Source: Rhodanobacter sp.
GTDB lineage: Bacteria > Pseudomonadota > Gammaproteobacteria > Xanthomonadales > Rhodanobacteraceae
Length of the DNA: 64,000 nucleotides
Direction of reading: 5' to 3'
Assembly: GCA_004298045.1 (NCBI GenBank)
Contig: SCRM01000005.1
Span: forward strand, 225,126 to 289,125
Positions 20,983 to 29,139 of the stretch are shown here, piece by piece (the first letter of the stretch is position 1; each line of letters opens with the position of its first letter). The notes below the pieces were generated by a model. It saw only the letters and a program-made list of their open reading frames with translations. It did no database searches and had not been told where the DNA came from. The translations under genes were made by a program, and so were the position numbers.

Positions 20983-21513
20983 TCAACTCCATGCTGAAAC
21001 AACCCTCAGCGGATACCGGACTGGCTCGGGAATCTGGCGGCGCTCTGCCGGCAGCAGTAGACCATGACGTCTCAAGTAGACACGCTGCGACTCGAACGCG
21101 GGTGGATTGTCGGGATCGCCAAACCATGCGGGGATTCCGTAGTGATGCGAAGGGGCATAGTTCAGCGCCTCGTGAAGAGGCATCCCTTCACCGCAAAGCT
21201 TGCGGCGCGTTTCGATCAGGCGCGGAGCCAGCAAGGTGCGTGACCAGCGCCCTAGCTGCGCAGGATCGAGACGGGGCGCATCGTACCGCCACCACATCGC
21301 TGGGCGCGTGCCAGGCTGGCTCTTGATCCAGTCGGCAAGGATGCCGGCGCGGTAGTCCTCCCACAGTAATCGCATGACGTCGTAACTCTCCGCGTCCAGC
21401 GCAGTGAAGGAATTGGCGTCGGCCGGCAGCGGGGTATCAGTGAGGATCGCCCAATGCGTCGGGTCGATGGCTTCGCGTCGCGAGCGGGTGCGGAGTCGGC
21501 GTGTCGTCGGCAT
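20983..21513 (-). CDS. Hypothetical phage/satellite protein
   Basis: 176-aa ORF, last gene of the minus-strand capsid/terS set; no recognised domain. Confidence 0.65.
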   Translation of the reverse strand: MPTTRRLRTRSRREAIDPTHWAILTDTPLPADANSFTALDAESYDVMRLLWEDYRAGILADWIKSQPGTRPAMWWRYDAPRLDPAQLGRWSRTLLAPRLIETRRKLCGEGMPLHEALNYAPSHHYGIPAWFGDPDNPPAFESQRVYLRRHGLLLPAERRQIPEPVRYPLRVVSAWS

Positions 21514-21516
21514 CGT

Positions 21517-21843
21517 TCAACGTCCTGCCGGGCGGCCCGGTCGGTCATGGAGCGGCTCAACGTCCAAGTTCAGCGCCCGCAGCGCGGCGAGCATTTGGGC
21601 ACGGGCGTCGCGCTCGGCGGGCAGCAAGTGATGGGCCTTGCGTTGACCGAACCGATCAAGAATGGTCATGCCGTCGCGAGCAATGGCCGCCTGCGCGTGA
21701 CGCATCCGGTCGAACGCTTCCAAGCCCGTTTGCAACAGCAAAAGGCCCGCGTCGTCCTCAATTTCGTACTCGGTTCGCAGCCGTTTCCACCATGCTTTCG
21801 CCTCAGTGGATAGCCCTTTGGGTGCGGTTTTCGCTGTGGACAT
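21517..21843 (-). CDS. Phage terminase small subunit, P27 family-like
   Basis: KGLSTEAKAWWKRLRTEYEIEDDAGLLLLQTGLEAFDRMRHAQAAIARDGMTILDRFGQRKAHHLLPAERDARAQMLAALRALNLD. Confidence 0.88.
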   Translation of the reverse strand: MSTAKTAPKGLSTEAKAWWKRLRTEYEIEDDAGLLLLQTGLEAFDRMRHAQAAIARDGMTILDRFGQRKAHHLLPAERDARAQMLAALRALNLDVEPLHDRPGRPAGR

Positions 21844-21988
21844 GGCTGGATTTTTTGTAAGGCAACCTTTGTTACATGTTTAAAAAATGGGCGCGACGTT
21901 TTCCGACACAACGCCCCCGGATGCTGCTGATACCCCCCCTGATGCTCGACAAGAACCGTTCTGTTCGACCAAAGCCGGGCAGCGTCGG

Positions 21989-22249
21989 TCAGTGCAGTTT
22001 TTTCAGTGTCGCGGGATCGTGGATGAAGGCGCGGAAGCGCATGGCGTTGTGCGAGTCGTTGGAGTCCGCCAGCACCAAGTCCGTCATGCAATACACCTCA
22101 AGCATCGGCACGCCTTTGACGTCGATGACCTCGGCGGCAAACGGTACAAAGTCGCCATCGCTGACTTGCTTGACGTAGGCGATCTGTTCCTTGACGTTGT
22201 TCCATGCACGCGGATAGCTGCGCTCGGTTTCGTTCAAGTCGAGCATCAT
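21989..22249 (-). CDS. Small hypothetical protein in capsid gene cluster
   Basis: 86-aa ORF overlapping the preceding ORF by 4 bp (ATGA coupling). Confidence 0.6.
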   Translation of the reverse strand: MMLDLNETERSYPRAWNNVKEQIAYVKQVSDGDFVPFAAEVIDVKGVPMLEVYCMTDLVLADSNDSHNAMRFRAFIHDPATLKKLH

Positions 22250-22440
22250 GGGCGTACTTCCTTCGCAAGCTGCTGTTCAAAGACTTCCATGCGCTGCTCG
22301 AAAGCCGTCATGCGATCCTTGAGTTGATGGTTGAGGCGCACGAGATTGGCGGCGAGTTGCGTGATGTCGCCGCGCGTCGCGGGTGCGTCGCGTTCGGCGG
22401 GGGTCATGCCGGCGAATAGCTGGTCAAAGCCGTTCATCAC
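22246..22440 (-). CDS. Small coiled-coil-like hypothetical protein in capsid gene cluster
   Basis: 64-aa ORF overlapping the capsid gene stop by 4 bp; heptad-like LAANLVRLNHQLKDRMTAFEQRMEVFEQQLAKEV. Confidence 0.55.
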   Translation of the reverse strand: MMNGFDQLFAGMTPAERDAPATRGDITQLAANLVRLNHQLKDRMTAFEQRMEVFEQQLAKEVRP

Positions 22441-23444
22441 CAGTTGGCTCCCGTGATGACCGCGACGCCGCCGACGCGCTGGTTTTCCCAGTTCGCGCGG
22501 ATCACTGCCTTAAGAGCCACAGTATTTGTGGCAAACATGCTGACCATCTCTGCCGGCGAGGTCGGTGTATCGGCCATGACCAACGAGGTCTGATCGGACT
22601 GGCTCAACTCGATACCTTCCAGCGCCAGCGCGATCCCGGAAGCGTCGATCAATGCGAGCTGGCCGCCGGAGCTGTCGCGGGGACTGAACCGGGACACCAG
22701 CAGCGGGATGCCGAGAATCGAGCCGCCGCGCGGGCCAGCATCGGGGAACAAGAAGCTGCCATTTGCGCCGCGTACCATCGCCAGCCCCGTCGCGGTGTCG
22801 GGGTCGGTGACGAGGTAGGCGGATGCCATGTCGCCCGCGAACGCGGCCACCAGCGCCTTGAGATCGGCGGCAGCATCACTGCTGGCGGCGATGGTCGGTG
22901 CGCCGTGCGTGACAGAAGCTGGGATGGCGTCGGTGCCCGCGTTGGCCGGATCAAGGAGTGCCGAGTCCAGCGCACCGACGCAGCCGGTGTCCAGGTCGGC
23001 CTGCAAGCCCGCTTCGGCGGCGGGCGATTCGGCGCGGAGCGCTTCGGTGGTGGTGCAGATGATGGCGGCGACCTTCTTCACGGTCAGCATGGAACCGGCG
23101 AGCACGGGCTTGAGCAGCGGCACGGGTGCAGCTTCGGAAACCCAGAAACCTTGCGCGCCGTTCTTGCGGGCCAGCATGAGCTTGTTCATCGGAACGGGGC
23201 GCGTGCCGACGAGTCCGCCCAGCACGGACTTTTCGCGCACTGCGCCGGCGTACTCGACCGCTTCAGCGGTGCCGAGGTCGCCGGTATTGATCGCGGATTG
23301 CGCGGCCTTGGCGATGGCGAAACCTTCGGCAGGCCAGCGGGCCGCAGCGAAGGTGTTGATTTGTTCGGGTGAACCGCCGCCGCCGAACTGTGCGGCCTTC
23401 ATGCGGATGAAACTGCGGCCGCGCGGGCCAGTGGAGAACGACAT
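22437..23444 (-). CDS. HK97-like phage major capsid protein
   Basis: VPMNKLMLARKNGAQGFWVSEAAPVPLLKPVLAGSMLTVKKVAAIICTTTEALRAESPAAE...ALIDASGIALALEGIELSQSDQTSLVM. Confidence 0.83.
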   Translation of the reverse strand: MSFSTGPRGRSFIRMKAAQFGGGGSPEQINTFAAARWPAEGFAIAKAAQSAINTGDLGTAEAVEYAGAVREKSVLGGLVGTRPVPMNKLMLARKNGAQGFWVSEAAPVPLLKPVLAGSMLTVKKVAAIICTTTEALRAESPAAEAGLQADLDTGCVGALDSALLDPANAGTDAIPASVTHGAPTIAASSDAAADLKALVAAFAGDMASAYLVTDPDTATGLAMVRGANGSFLFPDAGPRGGSILGIPLLVSRFSPRDSSGGQLALIDASGIALALEGIELSQSDQTSLVMADTPTSPAEMVSMFATNTVALKAVIRANWENQRVGGVAVITGANW

Positions 23445-23495
23445 GGGTGAATCCTCGTTGCGAGTGGGTACGCATCGAGGGTGCGCCAGCGGCTT

Positions 23496-23535
23496 GGTGG
23501 TTTATGGCTGTGCATGGCGGTTTATGGCGGTGTAG
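23496..23535. repeat. Imperfect 20-bp tandem repeat upstream of the capsid gene
   Basis: GGTGGTTTATGGCTGTGCAT followed by GGCGGTTTATGGCGGTGTAG. Confidence 0.6.
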
Positions 23536-23537
23536 TT

Positions 23538-23852
23538 CTACAACTCATCTTCTTTTTCTTGATGCGCCGCTTCCCACGCCGCCAGTTCGGTGAGGCTGTA
23601 TGACCAGCGCGAGCCGTTGACGGTGAGATGGTGTGCGCGCGGGCCGGTGCTGGGGCGAGCATTACGCTTGCCGGCGAGAGTACGTGCAGCCATGCCTAGC
23701 AGCTTCGCCGCGTTTTCCTCCGAGACCCGACCGCTGGCCATCGGGTAACCCTTGTCCACGCATTCCGCCTCCAGCGCCGCCACACGCGCGTCTAGCTCCG
23801 CATCTTCATCGTGGAACTCGAACCGACACCGGGGGCATGTGTGGGTAGTCAC
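23538..23852 (-). CDS. Zinc-ribbon / HTH-like small protein (GTG start)
   Basis: CPRCRFEFHDED zinc knuckle half; SEENAAKLLGMAARTLAGKRNA HTH-like segment. Confidence 0.55.
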   Translation of the reverse strand: MTTHTCPRCRFEFHDEDAELDARVAALEAECVDKGYPMASGRVSEENAAKLLGMAARTLAGKRNARPSTGPRAHHLTVNGSRWSYSLTELAAWEAAHQEKEDEL

Positions 23853-24017
23853 CAACGCTTCTCCTGTTTCTCCTGTTTCTCCGGCCCGCGACGCGGCGAC
23901 CGGCTCGTTACCGCAGCCCCGACTACCGGCGAGCCGCGCGACGCGCTCCTGCACGCTCCTACGTGGGCGGCGATCTGCCGGGGCTAGTCGGGCGCGAGAC
24001 TGCCGGGGGGCATCAAT

Positions 24018-24295
24018 CCGACGGTTGCCGACGATACCGACGATAAAAACCTACTCCTTACCCTCTATCTCTCTATTCCCTCTTTTTTTGTTTTATTCCC
24101 TGCAAATAGAAAGTAATCGTCGGTATCGTCGGCAACCAGTAATACCAAGGCTTAGAACCGTCGGCAGGATCGTCGGTCTATCGTCGGTAGGATCGTCGGC
24201 AGCGCCCATCGAACATCCTGCCGGCAACCTCGCTGCGCTCGCGCGGCAGGCCGAAGGGGGGTCTATCGTCGGTAGACCGACGATCAACCGACGAT
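24018..24295. repeat. Iteron cluster flanking an AT-rich segment; putative replication origin of the island
   Basis: Ten exact copies of ATCGTCGG/CCGACGAT at 24028, 24037, 24116, 24125, 24169, 24180, 24192, 24265, 24277, 24288, with ~9-12 bp spacing inside clusters, around AT/pyrimidine-rich 24045-24115. Confidence 0.82.
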
Positions 24296-24316
24296 AGGTG
24301 CCTCACCCGGCAGTCA

Positions 24317-25846
24317 TCAAATGTCAGCCAGTTTTTTTCCATCTTCATTGAGGTCGATCCCGCGCCAGCACCGCTTTTTTCCATCGGTTCCGCGCCTGAC
24401 ACGCCCGTCATGCAAACCCGCCAGCGCTTCACTCAGTTTGTTGGAGAAAACGGTGGGCATCTCCTGTTGCTGGCGCCACACGTTGTACTTCTTGGTGAAG
24501 TAGGTCGGGTCAACTTTCTCATCAGGCCCAAGCACGCAGTAGTCCTTCACAAATTGGGCAAGTGGGTTTCCGGTTTCGTACCAATCTTCGCGGGCCTGCT
24601 CTGAACTTTCCGGCTCATCGAACCGGCCGCGTTCACGCAGCCGCCGATAGCCCTCCATCGCCCACAGCGCAATGCCCGGCAGTTCGTCGGTCAGCTTGTC
24701 CAGCAGCCGGTGATCCTCCCGATCAAAAAACGACCGGCCCAACTGGAGGATCAGGAAACGCGAGCTGATGGCGTCCGAACTATCTGCGAACTGCGGCAGC
24801 GTATTCGTCAACATCATGACCCGGACGCCGAGCTGATCGGTGATCGGCTCCTTGCCTTTTCGATCCACCATGACCGGATCATTGCCCACAATGCGCAGCA
24901 GGTTCTCGACAACCGCCATCGTGTCCTTCTTACTCGACAGCTTGGCATCGCTCACAAGGAGCAGCCGCTTGTTGATGGATTCCTGAAGCCCGAACCGTTC
25001 ACCAATGGCGTTGATCGCCGGGCTGGACACCATCGACTTGCCCAACAGCCCCTTTAACACTCCGCCGATGGTGCCTTTGCCAGCACGCTTCGGCCCGACG
25101 ATGAGCAGCGCCTTCTGCGCCCACATATCGCCAGACAGCACGTAGCCGAACCACTCTTGCAGCAGGGCAATTTCGTCGGCCTTGTCGCCGAACAACTCTT
25201 CAAGAAACTGAAGCCAGCGCTCAGGCTCCGGCGCATCCGGGTCATAGCGCCAGTCCGCACCGTTCGGCACGAACGTGTACAAGGTCGGCTTTGACTTGCC
25301 GGACAGCATGTCCACAATCTCGCCGCGACAGACCATGCAGCCTTGCCCATCGACCTCGCGCCAGCTTCCGTCCGAATCGCGCACACAAGGCACTGCCAGG
25401 TCTGACGGGATCGTTTCGTTGCTTTCGATCTGGAAATAGATGGTGTTGACGTTCGGCTGCGACGTCACGAAGTCATGAATGTCGCCTTCCGCATCGACCT
25501 GCCGGCAGAGCAGCAGCCGCTTGAACAAGGCGCTTTCCACATCCTTCTTCGTCACCAGCACCCAGCGCTGGCCCTTGTACTGGTACCAATCTTCCCGGTA
25601 GTAGACCAGCAACCGAACGCTCTTCCTGGTGAAGTAGCGATCCAGCACGATCTGCGCCGCGCCGAACGGATTGGTACGCAGCGACGGCAGCACCGGGTTG
25701 CGCTCATCTGCCTGCGCAATGGCTTCTTCTTCCGCAGCAAGTAGCCGCTGCGCTTCCTCGCGTATCGCTTCATCATCTAGCGGGTGTGAAGGTTCTTGTG
25801 TCGCGCCCGTAGCGCCAGCACGGCGTCCTTTCTTCGTTGTGCTCAC
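24317..25846 (-). CDS. D5/P4-family SF3 replicative helicase (phage/plasmid primase-helicase-like)
   Basis: Walker A LLIVGPKRAGKGTIGGVL; RLLLVSDAKL; VMMLTNTLPQFADSSDAISSRFLILQL. Confidence 0.9.
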   Translation of the reverse strand: MSTTKKGRRAGATGATQEPSHPLDDEAIREEAQRLLAAEEEAIAQADERNPVLPSLRTNPFGAAQIVLDRYFTRKSVRLLVYYREDWYQYKGQRWVLVTKKDVESALFKRLLLCRQVDAEGDIHDFVTSQPNVNTIYFQIESNETIPSDLAVPCVRDSDGSWREVDGQGCMVCRGEIVDMLSGKSKPTLYTFVPNGADWRYDPDAPEPERWLQFLEELFGDKADEIALLQEWFGYVLSGDMWAQKALLIVGPKRAGKGTIGGVLKGLLGKSMVSSPAINAIGERFGLQESINKRLLLVSDAKLSSKKDTMAVVENLLRIVGNDPVMVDRKGKEPITDQLGVRVMMLTNTLPQFADSSDAISSRFLILQLGRSFFDREDHRLLDKLTDELPGIALWAMEGYRRLRERGRFDEPESSEQAREDWYETGNPLAQFVKDYCVLGPDEKVDPTYFTKKYNVWRQQQEMPTVFSNKLSEALAGLHDGRVRRGTDGKKRCWRGIDLNEDGKKLADI

Positions 25847-26049
25847 GCATGGCTACCCGACTTGACGCGGAACTTCTCAAGCACGCGGTCGCAGGAGTCG
25901 GCATGGATGAGGGTGCGCTGACCAAGCTTGCTAACTTCGAGGTCGCCGGACTTGATGAGTTCGTAGATCGTGGAGCGGCCCACACCGAGACGGCGCGCAG
26001 CGTCCAGCGGGGAGTACGCCAGCGGCGCGGGGGGCTTGTCGTCTTTCAT
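25843..26049 (-). CDS. AlpA/excisionase-like HTH DNA-binding protein
   Basis: YSPLDAARRLGVGRSTIYELIKSGDLEVSKLGQRTLIHADSCDRVLEKF; 4-bp overlap with helicase gene. Confidence 0.85.
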   Translation of the reverse strand: MKDDKPPAPLAYSPLDAARRLGVGRSTIYELIKSGDLEVSKLGQRTLIHADSCDRVLEKFRVKSGSHA

Positions 26050-26186
26050 GCTGCGTCCTCCAGAAAGGTCAGACGCGAGACGGAAGTGTTCGCGTCCGTA
26101 GCCGCTTAGGTAACTGGCTACGGACACGAATTAGATACCACACCTTAGGAAATTATCGACGGTGATTTCCGGCGAATTTGTTCATC

Positions 26187-26720
26187 TCACTTAATTTGGC
26201 TGCCGTGCTTGCTGATTTCCTCACGATAGGAGCGCATTGCCTGCTCGCGAACTTCTTCTGTGAAGCCTACTCGTTGCAGCAAGGGTTCCATGAATTCTTG
26301 AAGAAGGGCATCCGTTTCCTGAAAGAAGGAACGATCATCCTCAAGCTGCTTGATAAGAGGCTCGACCTGGTCGAGTGCGACCGCATCTGCCGATTCGCGG
26401 AAAAAATGGTGTGCGAGCACGCGACGTCTCTTATTTGCCTCCACGAGTCGGTCTTGTAAGTTCGACGGAATTGAGCTGTGCTTTGCGAGGCGGTTGGAAA
26501 GCTCTTTCAACGTTTCGGCAAAACGACTGTCGTAATAACGATCATGTTCTTCAGGAGTCCACCGGCCGCTAGTTTTTTTATACAGATCAAGCCACACAAG
26601 GGCATTCACAATTCCGTGTTCGAGAACTTGAACAAAATACATGGCTAGGCCATATCTTGCACACAACCTTTTGAAGGGCGGGTCATCCTTATCCCCATAA
26701 CCGTCATCTGTCATATTCAT
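26187..26720 (-). CDS. Hypothetical alpha-helical protein with Rx4H-like motif (possible HEPN-like)
   Basis: ORF containing LVEANKRRRVLAHHFFRESADAVALDQVEPLI. Confidence 0.6.
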   Translation of the reverse strand: MNMTDDGYGDKDDPPFKRLCARYGLAMYFVQVLEHGIVNALVWLDLYKKTSGRWTPEEHDRYYDSRFAETLKELSNRLAKHSSIPSNLQDRLVEANKRRRVLAHHFFRESADAVALDQVEPLIKQLEDDRSFFQETDALLQEFMEPLLQRVGFTEEVREQAMRSYREEISKHGSQIK

Positions 26721-26740
26721 GGATAGACGCCCCTACTGGT

Positions 26741-27235
26741 TCAATGGAATATCAATGTCGCGAGGCGACGAAGAGACATTTTTGCTAAATGCTCGGCTTC
26801 GGGTGCGGTGGAACGCAAGGCTAACTCCTTCACTTTACGCGCGGTTTCCAACTGGCTACGTTCGCGGATTTGGATGGATACTTGCTCCGCGAAAGCCTGT
26901 GCAAGATTCCTGCGCTTCATTGCCTCCTGTTTTCTTTGTTGAGCGGCGGAATCGGAAGCATTCTTGCGTTGTGTCTGAGATTTTCTATCGCGCTCGACAT
27001 GCGGCAAGGCATCGAGTTTCAGCGCTTCTTGCTCGGCACCCGATATGTCATTCAACACAGCCATGCGCCCAACATCGGTGGTTGCGGCCTTGTAGCCTTC
27101 GTCAAGAAGGTCGGCGGTCAGTTGCAATTCTTCGTGTCGGCGAAGTTGCGCAATGCGCGCCGCCGGGGCCTTCGACTTCAACGAGCGCACTATTGCGTCG
27201 AAGCTTGGTGGAGTCCGAACCCGCTTGGCGCTCAT
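26741..27235 (-). CDS. Hypothetical protein, 4-bp overlap with integrase stop
   Basis: 164-aa basic helical ORF translated directly after int on the same strand. Confidence 0.6.
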   Translation of the reverse strand: MSAKRVRTPPSFDAIVRSLKSKAPAARIAQLRRHEELQLTADLLDEGYKAATTDVGRMAVLNDISGAEQEALKLDALPHVERDRKSQTQRKNASDSAAQQRKQEAMKRRNLAQAFAEQVSIQIRERSQLETARKVKELALRSTAPEAEHLAKMSLRRLATLIFH

Positions 27236-28440
27236 GCCTTCGCCCCTTCGCGAATGCCGCGCACGTTGCCGGCCGGCGCTGGCTTTGCGCAGTACTTCGC
27301 CCAGTCCGCCATGAGGCGAGCGCGCTTGTTCAGTAGATCGGTACGGCGATAAACAGCCTCTACGCCTTGCACCGCGTGCGCCAGTGCGGCCTCGGCCACG
27401 TCGCGCGGATAGGCGGTCTGGTCAGCGGCCCAATCGCGGAAAGTGCTGCGGAAGCCGTGGGCGTCGAAGCCGGGGCGAATGGTGCGCAGCGCCTTGAGCA
27501 TGGCGGCGGTCGTGATGGGCTGATTTTTCTTGGAGCTGGGGAACACGTAGGCATTGACGCGGGGCAGTTTGCGCAGTAGTTCGACGGCGGGAGGCGATAA
27601 CGGCACGCGATGCTCCTTGCCCGCTTTCATGCGCTCGCCCGGAATCGTCCACGTCGCGCCGTCTAGGTCGAACTCGGCCCATCGCGCGTTCGCAACTTCG
27701 CCAGGGCGGCAAGCGGTCAATATTTGAAGCTCCAACGCCAGTGCCCCGAGTCCAACTTGCTGGCGAAGTTCGGTCATGAACGTCCCGGCTTCGCTGTAGG
27801 GTAGGGCGGCGCGGTGTTCAACCTTCTTTAGCTTCGTCGGCTTGGGTAGAAGATTCTCAAGATGCCCGCGCCAGCGCGCCGGATTCTCCCCGCTGCGGAA
27901 CTTGCGAGCTGTCGCCCAATTCAACACCGCTTCGATCCGCTGCCGGACGCGCGTGGCGGTTTCGGTTTTCGTCGTCCAGATCGGCGACAGCACCTTGATG
28001 ATAAGGTCGGTGTCGATCGCCCCCACGGGCAGCGGTTGGAGGATCGCTGCATAGGTGTCGAGCGTCGATGACCACTGGGCAGCGTGCTTTTCGTTGCGCC
28101 AGCCGTCGCGGTGCGCGTCCATGTACATCTGCGCACACTGGCCGAAGGTAGTACGTCGAACACCTTCCACCTTGGACGCATGGATGGGGTCGATACCTTC
28201 GCGGAGTTGCTGCCGACACTCCAGCGCATCGCGGCGAGCCTTGACTAGCGGGACGTCGCGAACGGGGCCGAGTCCCTTGTCACGGGTCTTGCCGGTGTTA
28301 CGGTCTCGCCATCGAAAGACCCACCGTTTGCCGCCGCGCGCTTTGTCGGGGGGTACGTACAAGTACAACCCGCCTCCATCAGAGTACCTTCCCGGCTTCG
28401 TCGTGTTCTTGACACCAATCGCTGTGAGTTTGTTGTCCAT
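27232..28440 (-). CDS. P4-type tyrosine integrase (DUF4102 N-terminal domain)
   Basis: N-terminal TKPGRYSDGGGLYLYVPP; catalytic ACRPGE, HGFRSTFRDW, ALAHAV, VYRRTDLL. Confidence 0.96.
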   Translation of the reverse strand: MDNKLTAIGVKNTTKPGRYSDGGGLYLYVPPDKARGGKRWVFRWRDRNTGKTRDKGLGPVRDVPLVKARRDALECRQQLREGIDPIHASKVEGVRRTTFGQCAQMYMDAHRDGWRNEKHAAQWSSTLDTYAAILQPLPVGAIDTDLIIKVLSPIWTTKTETATRVRQRIEAVLNWATARKFRSGENPARWRGHLENLLPKPTKLKKVEHRAALPYSEAGTFMTELRQQVGLGALALELQILTACRPGEVANARWAEFDLDGATWTIPGERMKAGKEHRVPLSPPAVELLRKLPRVNAYVFPSSKKNQPITTAAMLKALRTIRPGFDAHGFRSTFRDWAADQTAYPRDVAEAALAHAVQGVEAVYRRTDLLNKRARLMADWAKYCAKPAPAGNVRGIREGAKA

Positions 28441-28626
28441 ACATGCCTCCGCCTAGCGTCCGCCAAACCTTACCGTCCCGACTTCCGTCCCGCTTTATCG
28501 CACCCGCTGTAGGCGAATTATAGCGGACGGCCTCGGACGAGGTTATACAGAAAAGCCTTGTAGCATAAGGACTTGAGGCTTGATTATCGGACGAGCGCGA
28601 ACGCGGGCAAATTGGTAGTTAAGGGA

Positions 28627-28643
28627 CTCTCTCTCCGCCAGAT
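28627..28643. repeat. attR
   Basis: CTCTCTCTCCGCCAGAT, identical to 18213-18229. Confidence 0.92.
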
Positions 28644-28651
28644 GCATCAAA

Positions 28652-28682
28652 CGACGCCATGTTTTGCATGGCGTTTTTTGTT
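28652..28682 (+). terminator. Rho-independent terminator, probable original tRNA-Ser terminator
   Basis: ACGCCATG-TTTT-GCATGGCGTTTTTTG immediately after attR. Confidence 0.75.
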
Positions 28683-29139
28683 GCCCTGCGTATGGCGGCC
28701 GCATCCGATGCGGCTCGATGCCATGACGTTGATGGGGAGCCGGGTCGCAGGACCCCGCCGTGTGCCGTATTGTCGATCGCGACACGGGTACGCGATTCCC
28801 AGGATCCCCGGCCGATGACCGCACTGCGCACCGTCCAGGTCAAGGGCCTGCCAAGGGGATGCGTTTCAGGCGGGACGCGCATACACGTCCTGAACCAGCG
28901 CGGATGTTGCTGGATTCAGCGCCTGCAGAGGCATCCGGCAGCACCACTCCGAGGACTGCGACCTGAGCGTCTTCGACGACGGTTTCATCCGGCACAGCGA
29001 AGGCCAGCTCAACGACCAGCCGCAAAAGCGGTTAGGCTTTCGCACCGCGCAGCGTCGTCGAACAGTCGTTCAAACGCGCTGTATTTCGCAGTTGAATCCA
29101 CCGAATCTCTCCTCTCCGATCCCGAATTCCGGCTTCATC

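Larger units (their letters stand above)
18213..28643. mobile_element. tRNA-Ser-integrated satellite-like genomic island with integrase, helicase, iterons, capsid/small terminase and CBASS-like cargo
   Basis: 17-bp perfect direct repeat CTCTCTCTCCGCCAGAT at 18213-18229 and 28627-28643; integrase gene next to the right repeat; phage/satellite genes inside; housekeeping genes on both sides. Confidence 0.93.

Noticed and set aside
20983-21513. Large terminase or portal protein call for the 176-aa ORF
   Set aside because: Too short and lacks Walker/nuclease or portal-like sequence; left as hypothetical.
24018-24295. CRISPR array or tandem repeat interpretation of the ATCGTCGG cluster
   Set aside because: Repeat unit is only 8 bp, in both orientations, with ~9-12 bp spacing; no spacer-repeat regularity. 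Iterons fit better.
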